Assembly: GCA_046542255.1 (NCBI GenBank)
Contig: JBKHBT010000001.1
Coordinates: 61,350 to 125,349, forward strand
From: JBKHBT01 sp046542255
GTDB taxonomy: Bacteria; UBP14; UBA6098; JBKHBT01
Reading direction: 5' to 3'
Length of the DNA: 64,000 bases
Under the pieces are notes generated by a model. It did no database searches. It worked only from the letters and a program-made list of their open reading frames with translations, and had not been told where the DNA came from. Every line of letters begins with the position of its first letter. Within the stretch, counting starts at the first letter, position 1. This document shows positions 37,901 through 52,900 of the stretch, one piece after another. A program made the translations under genes and the position numbers.

Positions 37901-40900
37901 AGAAGTCCAGCTGGACTCGATCTATGCAAATGGTATTTCGACAGATTCAATACATGCTACTGTTTACGATGAAGAAGATCATATTGTAGGTCCAGGAGTA
38001 ATCGTGGACTTTACAACTTCGTTAGGCACAATAGCCCCATTTGGAATAACAAATGAGGATGGCAGAGCAAGCGCAGTTTTAACCTCCGGTTCAGAAACTG
38101 GTTGGGCAAATATATCTGCTACAAGCGGAGGCGCATCGAGTAATACGCTCGTTAAATTCTTTAATGCCAATGTGGGAAGTATCGAGCTAATACCTGAAAG
38201 ATATGTTATAAATCTCGGAGAAACAATAAATCTGAGAGCTTATGTCCTCGATGAGGATACACTCGAGATAACAGACGGAACCAGAGTAAGATTCTCAAGC
38301 ATTCTTGGATATGTAGATCCAATAATTTCAACTACAAGTAGTGGAGAAGCATACTCGGTTCTAAATACTACTACCAATACAGGTTTTGATACTGTAACAG
38401 CAGTCGTCGGAGATAAAGTAGATACTGTTTTTGTTGAAATACTTTCCGCAGAACCCTATAGGATTACTGTAAGTACCCAGTTTGATTCTATTTATGCTAA
38501 TGGTACAGCCAAGAGTAAAGTCTATGCATATGTAGAAGATAGATATGGTAATCCAGTAGAAGACGGTACACCAATTGAATTCACTACAACTTTAGGTGAG
38601 ATTATTAATGTTGCTTATACCGATAGCATAGGTGTAAATGCCGCAGGGGACCCAGTATTGCATCCTGACAGCATAGATCATTATGAAAATGGATATGCAA
38701 TAAGTGAAGTTCAAGCGCCAAATGAACTGGGTGTCGGATATATCAATGCCAGCTATGGTGCAATTAGAGGCGTTACAAGCATTAAATATTATAATGCTTC
38801 CGCTGGGCGCGTAATCCTAAGAGCAAGCAGCTCATCGATAACACTCGATGAAAAAGATACACTCACTGTTCTGGTTTACGATGAGGATGATGCACCGATA
38901 GGTGATGGAACAGTCGTGAATTTCACTACCGCGAATGGTATGGGCATTGTTATTCCACCGGTTGCTACAACAGTAGCTGGAGAAGCGCAAGTTGTTTTCG
39001 AACCATTTGATACGATTGGTTTCGAGACAATAGTAGCCGATGTCGATGGAGAAGATGATAGCCTTACAATCGAAATAAAACCAGGTATTCCTGCAAACTT
39101 AGACCTTTTCCTTGCTGACTCTTCAGACTCGATTTTACCTGCCGATGGCTACTCAGAAGCGACTATTATGGCTCAAGTAATAGACAGATATGGTTATGAG
39201 GTCGGTTCTGGCTATCGGATTGCATTTACAACACCTACTATCGGCACAGTCGAGCCAAGCGAAGCCTATACTAATGACCGCGGACAATGCGAAGTCAATC
39301 TTATCAGCACTACTACTGAAGGCATGGCAATTGTACGTGGTGAAGTAGAAGGCGGTATTTTCGACCAAGTCGAAGTAAGATTTGTAAATAGCTCTGTCGG
39401 CAATGTAATTCTTTCCATCGAAAATAATATTGTCCAGATCGATGAGGACAGATCCAATCAAATTAGTGCTCTGGTACTGGATGCGTCCGGGAGAAGAATA
39501 ACTGATGGAACAGAAATCGAATTCGATGCAACATATGGTGAAGCTATTCCACCGATTGCATTTACGACAGATGGTATGGCAACGGCCGATTATTCACCAG
39601 GTATTGTTACTAATACAGATATGGTATCGGCTTATGATCCTATTTCTGGTGAATCCGATTCTTTATTCGTATCTGTTAAAGCTGGGATTTGCCAGCTATG
39701 CTCTGTTACAGTTTCTGAAGATTCTGTTGCATCGGATGGCGGAACTTGCGAGATAACAGCCTATTGCTATGATTTCTATGACAATCCTGTCGAAGCGGGA
39801 AGACCCGTTACATTCACGACTTCGATTGGTTCGATTATTGGAACTGCCGTTACAAATGAATATGGAGAAGCAAAAACCATGTTCACAAGTGGAAATGTAT
39901 TGGGAACATCTATTATAACAGCAGTTTGTGAAGAAGGAACCGGTACTGGGGAAGTAGAAATTATAAGGCCGAATATCAGATTTATTAGTATGTCGGCAGA
40001 CCCATTAAATATTACAGCAGATGGTTTTTCAACCTCTAATATAACAGTACGTGCATATGATGATGAAGCCAATCCAATATCATCGGGAGTTATAGAATTC
40101 ACAAGCTATAACGCCGAATTTGGCCCGGATAGTACATTAGGTGAAATTGACTCGATTGCTCCCATAACAGATGGAATTGCAACAGCATTGTTTAGATCAG
40201 AAAGAGAAATTGCTACTGCATGGGTTATTGCAGAACGATTTGGTATAAGAGATAGTATTCAAATCGACTTAATCGCCGGTGAACCATTTGCAATAGATTT
40301 AAATGCAATGCCACCAAGTCTTCCTGCCGATGGCGAATCAGAATCTCAGATTACGGCGACAGTCAACGATGAATATGGTAATATTGTTAAACCGGGTACA
40401 CAGGTTAATTTTTCAACTGATTTTGGTCGGCTTTCACCAGCGCGTGGCTGGACAGATAGTCTTGGACAGGTTATAGTTGATCTTGTAAGTCCTGACTCGA
40501 TATGCATTACTACTATTACTGCAACATCAGGTGCTGCTGAAGGTTTTGCTACTGTTGAATTTGAAGAAGTCATTGCAGATACAATTATACTTCTTTCAGA
40601 CTCACTCTCTATGGAAGCAAATGGCAACTCCAGGACGACTATTACAGCAATAGTCCAGGATTCAGACGGAGGTGTTGTCCCTGATGGAACTATTGTTAAT
40701 TTCCGGGCAAGAAACTCGATTTTATTGTCCAATACTGCATTAACTACCGATGGTTTTGCCGAAGTCGAGCTTCGTGCAAGCACTAATGCTGTTGATAGTG
40801 CAAAAGTTGTTGCAAATATCGGATTGGTTTATAGCGATTCACTCGTGATGAACCTTCGTCCTGGCAATGCCGCAAATATCCTTCTCACAGCAGATGATAC

Positions 40901-43900
40901 AACTATGAGCGCAGATGGCGACACTATGGTAAATATCTATGCATATGTAGAAGATCTATATGGAAATATCGTTACCAGTGGAACTAAAGTTAATTTCACA
41001 ACTTCGCTCGGTACAATCGATAGTATTGCATTTACAGATGAACTGGGTATTGCCGAGGTCAATTTCCGTGCTGGCACAACTCCAGGTATTGCGCAAATTA
41101 TTGCAAATAGCTCTGAAGCGGTTGGAGTATTAGGAATTACTCTCGAAGATACAGAAGTAGATGAAATTCTCGTTAATGCCGATCCAACTAGATTGGTTGT
41201 TGGTGGTACGACATCTGATATCACAGGCCAGGCATTGAATGCTCTTGGTGCTCCGATATCCGATGGCGCTCCGATAACAATAAGTGTGCTAAATGATTCT
41301 CTTGGTACTGTTTTCCCAACAAGAGCTTTGACAGATACCGGATATTTTGCTTCGACTTTCCGAGCCGGTAGAAAAACCGGAAATACATATATCAAAGCTG
41401 GAACTGGCAGTGCAGAAGACTCAGTCGAGATTGAATTAATTGCTGATGTTCCATATCGCTTCGATTCATTATATCCTGCCGATATAAGTATTCCTGCCGA
41501 TAGCTTGACAACAACAGAAATTAGAGTCATGCTTGTAGATAGGTTTGGTAATCCTGTTGCTGCCGGAACAGAAATAGAATTTGAATCCAGCCTGGGAGAT
41601 ATTGAACTTAATACGACAACAGATACAGAAGGCAAGGCTCAAGTCATCTTGCAATCTGGACGCGAAAGTGGAGTTTGCAGAGTTACAGCCACATCTGGCG
41701 ATGCTATTGCAACAACAGAAGTAGTATTCGATGAAACAACACCGACTTCCATATTGCTTGTGTCCGATGATAGAGAATTAATTGCAGATGGAAATGCTAA
41801 TACATTCTTAAGGGCTACTGTTTCTGATACTCTTGGTGCTGCTGTTTCCGATGGTACTCCAGTAACCTTCTCGATAGCTCCTGATTCATTAGGCTATATT
41901 CTTCCGAGAGTCGCCACTACCACCGGCGGCGAAGCTGTTTCCGTTCTCAGGGCAGCTACTTCACTCGGAGAAGCTGAAGTCATAGCACAATCCGGCGATA
42001 GCACAGGCTCGACACCGATTGAATTTATTGCAGGCCCACCATACGATATCGAAGTAGAAGTCGCTGATTCAGCACTGGATACAATCCCGGCAGATGGCTT
42101 CTCGACAAGCGATATAAGAGCGACTGTATATGATAGAAATGGAAATACAGTAGCTGGCGGTTATGAAGTTGTATTCAATACAACTGCAGGCTCTTTAGAC
42201 CCGACTACAACGACTACAAATTCCGAAGGTGAATGTATCACAACCCTTACCAGTTCAACAAGAGAAGAATTTGCTAGTGTTCGCGGTACTGTAGAAGGTA
42301 CAATAATAGACCAGACCGAAGTATTCTTCCAGTCCAGCACAGTTGACGATATAATTTTGACTATTGAAAATAATAATGTACAAATAGGCGATGATACACC
42401 TAATACAGTAACCGCTCTGGTAGTCGATGCTTTCGATAGAAGAGTAAGTGATGGTACATATGTTACTTTCCAGGTCGATTATGGCGAATTGCTTTCAATG
42501 GATGGCTATACGAGCGATGGAGTAGTAACGACCGATTATCTGCCGGCTACTGTCGATAGTTCAGATACTATAATTGCCTTTAATTCTGATTCAACAGTCG
42601 CAGATACTGTAACTGTGAGTGTCAAGCCAGGAATCTGCCGAAATATAACTGTCGATGTCGATCCACCAGAAATAGCTTCTGATGGCCGTGGCTCCAGTGC
42701 GATTAGTGCAGAATGTTATGACTTCTATGGTAATCCTGTCGAAGCTGGACGTGATGTTACTTTCACAACTACGATTGGTACTGTGATTGGAACAAGTATT
42801 ACTAATGAAAATGGAATCGCACGCTCTATTTTAACCAGTGGCCCAGAATTGGGTACAGCCGTCATAACAGCAAGATGCGAAGATGGCGTAGGCACAAATG
42901 AAGTGGATATCATCGAACCAGAGATCGCTTTCATAAGCGTGAATGCTGACCCAATCGATATCACTGCTGATGGTGTATCGACTTCGGAGATTACAGCCAG
43001 AGTTTATGATGACGAGGCAAATCCAATAACAAGTGGACTTATCAAATTCTCGAGCTTTGATTCATTAGGTAGTATAATGGGCGATATCGACACTATTGCT
43101 GCTATATCTGGTGGAATTGCAACAGTAGATCTTCGCTCAGCGCCAACTGTCGGCACTGCTATTGTTAAAGCATACACAGATGCAGGAATTTCCGATAGTA
43201 TCCTGGTAGATTTTATTCCAGGAGTACCTAATTCTATAGAATTAGAAGCTAATCCAGATACACTACCGGCAGATGGACTTTCTCTCTCACAAATCAAGGC
43301 CAAAGTCAAAGACGAATTTGGCAATACAGTAAAACCCGGAACACAGGTCAACTTTGCAACAGAATTCGGACGACTTTCTGCCAGTAGAGGTTGGACAGAT
43401 GATACCGGATGCGTTTTTATCGAACTAACAAGTGCAGACTCTATCGGAGTAACAACTATTACAGCAGAATCCGGCGATGCAATCGGATTCGAAAATGTAG
43501 AGTTTACTCCAATTGTTGCCGCATCGATAGAAATCTATTCAGACTCGATGTCTCTGGAAGCCAATGGTAATTCGCGTACAACGGTTAATGCCACTGCCCT
43601 CGATGCTGATGGACTCGCAGTTCCTAATGGTACTCCAATAAGATTCTACACGACCGAAGGAATCATGATTCCGAATTCTGCTACAACTTCAGAAGCCATA
43701 GCATTATCCGAGCTTCGCGCCAGCACCAATGCCGGCGATACAGCTTTTGTCTACGCAGAAGCCAGTGCTACGGTTCGTTCTGATAGCATTGGAATATACC
43801 TGAGGCCTGGTGAAGCTGGTAATATTGTCCTGACACCAAATGAAAGCACCTTACCCGCAGATGGCGATACATTCACAACCATAGATGCCTATGTAACAGA

Positions 43901-46900
43901 CATATATGGCAATGAAGTAGCTCCTGGAACGCAGCTTACCTTCTCGACAAGTATCGGCGAAATCGATACCATCACCTATACCGATGCCACCGGTCATGCG
44001 GAAGTTCGATTCAATGTCGGAACCACTCCGGGCATTGCACAGATTATTGCCAATAGCGGAGATGCTGTTGGCATAACAAATATTTCTTTAGAGAATACGG
44101 ATGTCGCTACGATATTTGTCAGCGCAAATCCAGCCAGAGTAACAGTCGGCGCTACATCGACTGCCGAAGTCTCTGGTCAAGCACTTAATGATCTTGGTGC
44201 TCCAGTTTCTGATGGTTCGCCTATCACATTAAGCGTCCTTGATACAGACCTTGGCGCTGTATTCCCAACGACAGCAACAACAGATACCGGAGCATTCTAT
44301 GCAACATTCCGCGCTGGAAGACAGACTGGTATTACATATATTAAGGCTGAAGCAATGTCAATAAGTGATTCAGTTGAAATCGAGCTTCTGCCAGATGTAC
44401 CATATAGATTTGATTCACTGGCACCATTGGTTAGCACTTTGCCAGCCGATAGCATCTCAACAACAAGCGTTGTTGCATTCCTGGAAGATAGATATGGGAA
44501 TGCTGTTGAAGCGGGTACAGAAGTTGAGTTTACAGCTACCCTCGGAACTATCCAGGAAACAGCATCGACAGATGTCGATGGCAGAGTGGAAGTAACTCTC
44601 CATACCGGCCGTGAAGAAGGCATCTGTCGTATCACTGCAATTGCAGGCGATGCAAGAGCAACTACCGAAGTCGCATTCAATGCTACTGATGCTGCATCTG
44701 TGCTGCTGCTGGCAGATGATCCAGAGCTTATTGCAGATGGATATTCGAGCACATTCCTGAGAGCAACTGTAACAGATACAGCCGGTGCACCTGTTTCGGA
44801 TGGTACACCAATCACATTCACAATAACACCCGATAGTATCGGAAGCGTTCTTCCGAGAATTGCATCCACTGTCGGTGGCGAAGCTATTGCAGAACTTCGC
44901 AGCGCAACATATATTGGCGAAGCAAATCTGAAGGCATCGGCAAGTCCAACCGTTGCAGGTTCCACATCCGTAAGCTTCGTACCCGGTCCACCCGCCACTA
45001 TGGATCTGACATTGATCGATCCTGGTGATTCAATAATATCTGCAGATGGCTATGATAAAGCCAGAATACGTGGACTCATAAAAGATAGAAATGGCAATCC
45101 TGTGGAATCTGGCTATGAAGTCTCATTGACTACTACTGCCGGTACACTCGATCCACCAGCGAGCGTTTATACAGATGCAGATGGAGAATTTGAATTCGAC
45201 CTCATCAGCTCTACTGAAGAAGAGATCGCTGTTGTTAGGGCAACTGTCGAAGGTTCTGTTATGGACCAGATTCAAGTTGAATTCCAGGCAAGCAATATAG
45301 CAGATATTATTCTTACAATTGAAAACAATAATGTCCAGATCGGCGATGATGCTACCAATGTCGTTACAGCATTAGTGCTCGATAGCGGCGGAAGAAGAGT
45401 AACCGATGGCTCCGAAATAACTTTCAGATCCATCTATGGCGATATATTGCCACCGACCGCATTTACAAATGATGGCATCGCAACAACGGAATATCTACCC
45501 GGAACAGTCGATAGTACAGATACCATATTCGCATTCAATTCAGATACCACTGTTGTCGATACAATCACACTAAATATAAGGCCAGGAATCACCCAGCTTT
45601 GTACAGTTACTGTTAATCCTGATACCATTGCTTCAGACGGTAGAGCAAACAGCGTGATCACTGCTCATTGCTATGATTTCTATGGCAATCCTGTCGATGC
45701 GGGTAGAGATGTCACATTCACAACATCTCTCGGCACAATAATCGGAACTGGCGTAACAAATGCCAATGGTAAAGCCTCTTCGATTCTAACAAGTGGCGAT
45801 GTGCTGGGTACAGCGATTGTTACCGCAAGATGCGAAGATGGTATTGGAACCGCAGAAGTAGAAATTATAGAGCCTACAATCGCATTTATCAATGTAACAG
45901 CTAACCCAATCGATATTACCGCCGATGGTGTATCGACTTCGGAGATTACAGCCAGAGTCTATGATACAGAAGCCAATCCGATTACGACCGGACTACTGCT
46001 ATTTACATCGGTTGACTCATCGGATACTGCTGAGGACCTCGGTGAAATCGACTCGATTGCGCCTATTGTAGATGGTGTAGCCACGGCAACACTCCGTTCT
46101 GAACCACAGCTTGGCACAGCGCTTGTCGAAGCAACATCGCTAACAGGCGTTTCAGATCGGGTACTTGTGGACTTCAATCCTGGCGATCCAGATTTAATAG
46201 ATATAACTGCTTCGCCAGACACAATCCCGGCAGATGGCACTTCCATATCATCGATTACAGCTTACGTTTACGATGAATATGGCAATATTGTAGATCCAGG
46301 AACAGAAGTTCTCTTCTCGACTAACTACGGTTCCATCGACCCGACAAGAAGCTGGACAGATGATTCCGGCAAGGTCGAAATCGAGCTAACTTCTGCCGAT
46401 TCGATTGGTAGAGCTACAATAACAGCCGAATCGGGTACCGCCGTTGGATTTACGAGAGTAGTTTTCTCAGAGATTGCTGCTGCATCTATCGATATCTACT
46501 CTGATTCACTTTCGCTCGAGGCCAATGGAAACTCCAGAGCTACAATAACAGCAACTGTTCTGGATTCTACCGGACTCGCAGTTCCAAATGGAACTCCGAT
46601 AATATTCTACACATCCGAAGGTATCATGATACCGAATTCCGCAACAACTTCAGAAGCAATTGCAGAGGTTGAACTACGTGCCAGCACAAATGCTGGCGAT
46701 ACAGCCTATGTCTATGCTGATGCGGGCGGCGGAGTTATTTCTGATAGCATTGGAATATATCTCAGGCCCGGCGATGCAGGTTCCATTGTCCTGACTGCTG
46801 CTGATGATGTTCTCGAAGCAGATGGCGATACGACAACAACTGTCGAAGCCTATGTTACAGATATTTATGGTAATGAAGTTGCTCCTGGAACACAGGTGAC

Positions 46901-49900
46901 CTTCTCCACCAGTCTTGGCGATATCGATACTGTAAGCTATACCGATACATCCGGAATAGCTGAAGTTAGATTTACTGCTGGTACAACTCCGGGAATTGCC
47001 CAGATTGTTGCCAATAGCGGAGAAGCAGTCGGAATCACTAACATTACTCTCACAAATACAGATGTTCAGACGATTTATGTTACAGTCGATCCATCGAGAA
47101 TTACTGTGGGCGCAACATCGACTGCCGAAGTCTCCGGACAGGCATTAAATGACCTCGGCGCACCGGTTTCCGATGGTTCGCCTATTACACTTAGCGTGGT
47201 CGATGATTCTCTCGGAACGATATTCCCGACCACAGCAACCACAGATACCGGTTTCTTCTATGGAACATTCCGGGCAACCGGAATAGCAGGAGTAACAGAG
47301 ATTGCTGCTGTTGCAGGTAGCGGTGTTACAGATACCGTAGAAATAGAAACCGAACCAGATGTGCCATACCGTATAGTCCTCGAACCAGATACCACCGTAA
47401 TTCCAGCCGATAGTATCTCTTCAGTCGATATTACAGCTACTGTCTATGATAGATTTGGAAATACTGTTATACCAGGTACTGAAGTTTCATTCACAACCAA
47501 TCTTGGAACTATCGATGGCACTGCCGAAACAGATGTCGATGGCGAAGTTGTTGTAACACTGCGTTCAGGTAGAATTGCCGGAATTGCAAGAGTAACAGCC
47601 GTTTCCGGTGATGCAAGAGCTAATACGCAAATTACATTTGACCCTACAGCACCATACTCAGTATTTGTCGTCCCTGATGAGCCGGAACTTATTGCCGATG
47701 GATTTTCCAGCACATTCTTAAGAGCAACCGTAACCGATAGCTCGGGTAGCCCGGTTTCAGACGGTATTCCAGTTAGATTCGAAAGAATGCCAGATACCTT
47801 AACCGGCGATACACTCGGCACAGTTCTGCCTTCAGTCGCTACAACTTCTGGTGGAGCTGCTGTTGTTGAGCTTATTGCAGGTATTCAATCTGGTATGTCA
47901 AATATTCGCGCTCTTTCTGGAGCAGATACGGGTTATACATCTGTTGAATTTATTGCTGGCGAGCCTAATAATCTGGTTCTTGTGCCCGATGATAGCTCGC
48001 TTATAGCAGATGGTGCCGATAATACGACAATTACATGTACCGTATTCGATAGATATGGCAACCCTGTCAGCGCTGGAGAAGCGGTTACTTTCTCATCGAC
48101 GATGGGAACACCGAGTCCATCCAATATCTCAACAGATAATAATGGACAGGTTGTAATTACATTTACCTCTGGAAATACACCGGGAACAGCGCGACTTTAT
48201 GCAACCAGTGGCGCAGCCTATGGTTCGATGGATATCGAATTCGAGGAAATCGATGTTTCTTATCTGTCGGTGATTGCAAATCCGATTAGAATAGTTGCCG
48301 ATGGTTCGAGTACTTCCGAAGTTACAGCCAGAGTTCTCAATGAACTTGGCCAACCGGTTCCTGATGGAACGATCGTAATATTCCATAGTGTCAATGATAC
48401 TTCTACAACAGACGAGGACTTCGGAACCATGGATACATTGGCAGTAACCGATGATGGCGAAGCTGTCGTTACCCTGAGAAGTGAAACGGTTACCGGCCGC
48501 GCAAGAATCTCAGCAAGGCTTAGCTCTGTCAGTTCCTTAAGCGATACAACATTCGTAGATTTCATACCTGGCCCTGTGGCATCTATCGAAGCTACTGCTG
48601 GTAGCGATTCACTCGTTGCCGATGGCAGGTCATCGACAGAGATCGATGCTATCCTTCGGGATGAGGATGGCAACCGTGTCAGAGCAGGACTCGTTGTTAC
48701 TGCTTCGACAGATAATGGCACAGTCGCTCCGGCTACTGCATATACTGATACACTCGGCGAAGTTTCTTTCGATTTCACTGCCTCGACACTTGTCGGCAGA
48801 TCCGAAATTACAATATCTTCCGGTGGCATTAGCGAGATAGAATATATCCAGCTACTCGAGCCAGATGTTGCTGATATTTATATGACAGCCGATTCAGCAA
48901 CGATAGTTGCTAATGGCATCAATGAAAGCAGAGTAGTCGCGACCTTACTCGACACTTCTGGCTATCCAGTTGGTGATGGCGTGCCTGTTTCATTCGAAGT
49001 CGATGATGATAATGGTACGATATTCCCACGCGTTGTCAATACTGTTGATGGCGAAGTTGAGACATACTATACAGCCGGAACAGATCCTACTAATTCAGCC
49101 ATGATAATAGCAACCGCAGGAGCAGCTGATACTGTGATAATAGACTTCACAACCGGCCCTCCAGCATCCGTAGAGCTTTTGGCTGACCCAGCCGGTGGAA
49201 TTCCAGCAGACGATACATCCACAGCCACAATTACAGCGACTGTTTTCGATTCGAGAGGCAATCCAGTGGAAGAGTCATATAATGTCAATTTCGAAACATC
49301 TCTTGGCGAAATCGATGCAGTTGGCCTGACCGATACACTTGGCGAAGCCGATGTTGAATTCCGTGCTGGCCCAACTCCTGGAACAGCTCTTATCAGCGCA
49401 GAATGTAGAGGCGTAGAGGCTTTCTTCAGATATGACTTGCTTACCATAGATATTGGCGAGATAACAATTGCAGCTGATTCCTATGAATTGACTGCCGATG
49501 GCAGAACAACAACAAGATTAACCGGAAATGCATGGAATGAAAGCGGTCTTCCTGTACCTGATGGAACACCGATAAGACTGGAGATACTTCCTGACACATC
49601 CTGGGGTGATATAAGTCCGGAACGGGTCTATACATCGGGTGGAAGCTTCGAGTCTGAACTCACAAGCGGAACAAAAGCCGGTGAAATCCAAGCTAGAGCA
49701 TACAGCTACACTTCCACAGATACAATCGAAGATCGCGTATCGATCGACCTTGTCCCTGGCGCTGCAGATAGCATCAGGGTGACAGCAGACCCTACATCGA
49801 TTTCAGCTGATAGTGCATCCAGTTCGGATATCACAGGTCGTCTTTTCGATAGATTTGGTAATGCTGTCGAAGCTGGTGTCGATGTTAATCTATCGACAAC

Positions 49901-52900
49901 TCTTGGATTAGTATTGCCCACTACTGTTGCGACAAATGATACAGGCGCATTTAGCACAGTCTTATACAGTAGCTATGACGTTGGCAATGCTACTGTTACG
50001 GCTACAAGCGGTTCTGCTTCGAGCAATTGTGTGGTCTCTTTCGATACTGTTAGCGTTGCTACAATATCTCTGACAGGAACCCCGAGAACGCTTACAGCCG
50101 ATGGTTTCTCAGAATCCGCACTCACCGCCACCGTACTCGATGCCGCAGGCCATAATATTGCAAATAATACTCCTGTTACATTCACGATGGTACCGGATTC
50201 TTCGAATCCATCCAGGATTCCAGAAGGCGATATAATTCCAAGCACTGCATATACAACAAATGGCCGTGCTAATTCCATATTCCGAACTGGCGATATCAGT
50301 GGAAGAATGACAATAACGGCTTCTGCTGGTACTCTTTCGACATCCATTACTCTGACTTTAGAGCCTGGCGATCCTGCCGAGATTGTGCTCAGCGCATCAG
50401 ACAGTACTATTTCTGCAAATGGCAGAGATAATACCGATGTTATAGCAACGCTTTATGACGCTCTCGGTAATCCGGTATCAGCCGGTAATTCGGTAGTATT
50501 TAATTCAACATTGGGTAATATGTCGCCTGAAAACACTATTACCAATAGCGACGGAATCGCATTCACAACACTTACTGCCGGTACAGAATCTGGCGTAGCC
50601 AATGTTTCTGCACAGAGCGGAACGGTATTCGAAGTCATGGACATAACTCTCAGCCAGAGCGAAATTAATGATATTGTCCTTAATGTAACCAATAGAGAAC
50701 TCATTGCAGACGGTTCACAGACTTCTATTGTAACAGCCGATGTTTACGATGTAGATGGTTCGCCGGTTACAGATGGAACTCTGGTTCAATTCGAAGTCGA
50801 TAGCGCAGCAAGCGGTTCTATCGTATCACCTAAGCTTACGCTCGGTGGCGCAGTTACGACTGTGTTTACCAGTGGTACCGAAGTCGGCGATAGGCGCGCA
50901 TGGATAACCGCAAGCGTTATGAATAGCGATAGCACTGATACTACAAAAGAATCGACATGGATAAAACTTCTACCTGGCGATGTTGCTAATGTAGATGTTT
51001 ACCCAGATACTTTGGTAAGCGATACAATATCTGCTAATGGTTCTTCAGAAATCGATATCTATGCGAAATTAACCGATGACTTCGGAAATCCATTAAGAGC
51101 TGGAAATGTCGTCAGTTTCACAACAGATCTTGGTACTATTGTTCCTTCGGTTCTTACAGACTCGATCGGCCTTGCGAGAGCGAGGTTAAGAAGTGGTTTC
51201 GAACCTGGTAATGCTAATATCGAAGCCTCATCAGGAGGCATTAGCGGCCTTACAGAAGTGGTATTCGAACAGACACCTGTCGATGGAATATTCCTTTCTA
51301 CCGATAGAATCACCCTAACCGCCGATGGAACCGATGAAACCAATCTGACGGCGGAACTCTATGATGCTTCCGGTGTTTCGGTTTCCAATGGAACCGTTGT
51401 TGAGTTTACATTGGCACCATCAGGTGCTGCTACAGTACTTCCATCGCTTGCAAGAACAGATAGCGGTGCAGTTCAGGTTAGAGTAAGAGCCAATACAGTA
51501 GCATCTTATGATAGCTTCGTAATAACTGCAACAGACAGTACTGGAGCAGATTCAACAACAATTACAATGTATCTCCAGCCGGGCGAACCAGAGAGAATCG
51601 AAGTACATCCTAATGCCGATGATGCTGATACGATATCTGCGGACGGTGTCTTTACCAGAGCCGTTGTCTGTTCACTTTTCGATGCATACAATAATCCGGC
51701 AAGCCCTGGCGAAGTTGTTTCTTTCGAAGCAACTCTCGGCTCGATTCCGCCATCTGCATTCACCGATGTCGATGGTGTATCTTCTGTTAATTTCCGTGCA
51801 GGAACAGAAACAGGCGTATCACTTATAACTGTCAGGAGTGGATCGGCGGTTGGTTTCGGACAAATCGTACTTGACTCACTCGAAGCAGACAACCTAACAT
51901 TAACAGCATCACCGGCAAGAATTCCTGCAGATGGTACAGAATCATCTGATATTCAGGCTATCGTTCAGGATGTTTCTGGATTCCCAGTATCAGATGGAAC
52001 GAAGGTGACATTCGAGACAGATGCTGCTGCTGATTATATCGAAGGCATTATTGTACCAAGTGTTGGATTTACAGTCGATGGAACTGTTGAAGCCGAGCTT
52101 ACCGCTTTGGGAGAAAAAGGCCAATGCCGAGTCATTGCGAGTGTCGGTGCAACCGTTGCAGACACATTTATAATTACATTCGAACCGGGTGAGGCAGCTT
52201 TCATAGAATTTGATCCTGAAACTACTATAACTTATCCTGCCGATGGCGAACAATATCCGGTTAAAGCTTTTGTTCTCGATGAGAATAGGAATGCTGTCGA
52301 AGCTGGTACCGAAGTAACCTTCTCCACTTCCTTAGGCGGCGTAGAAACACCATCGAGTGTTTCAGATGCCGACTCGGGGACTGTCGAATCATTCGTATCC
52401 AGCGATACAGCGGGAACAGCAATTGTACGTGCCACAAGTGGCGGTGCAAGAGGTGTTGCCAGGGTGAACTTCGTTGATGTAGAAGCTGAATATATCGATA
52501 TGGCTATAATACCAGGACGACTGACAGCAAATGGAACCGATTTTGCTAATATTATTGCGAATGTTTCAGACAGCACATTCAATCCTGTATCGGATAATCA
52601 ACCGGTGCTTCTTTCGACAACTGCCGGCGTGCTGAATCCAACTACTGCGTTCACATTAGATGGTAGAATAGAAGCAACCATAACCGCAGGAATTACAGCA
52701 AGCGACTCGGTTGTTATAACAGCCGATGCTGGCGGCGGTGTTACAGCAATCGATACCATCGTATTCGAACCAGGCCCAATAGCATCTATCGAATTTGATG
52801 ATACTTCAAGGACTATGTATGCTAATGGCTCAGATATCGATACACTCTGGATAACAGCAACAGACCAATATGGCAATCCTGTTAGGGCTGGTACTGCAAT

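Noticed and set aside
40937..41635. 232-codon and similar long open frames on the minus strand within the giant gene (also 44297-44998, 48260-48829)
   Set aside because: They recur at equivalent places of the super-repeats, are Ser/Val/Pro-rich reverse-strand shadows of the Ig codons and lack ribosome sites.
32388..47963. Regular repeats as a possible CRISPR or DNA satellite
   Set aside because: The periods (about 290, 580 and 2950 bp) are all multiples of three, the frame is open throughout and identity is at protein level, so these are protein domain repeats.
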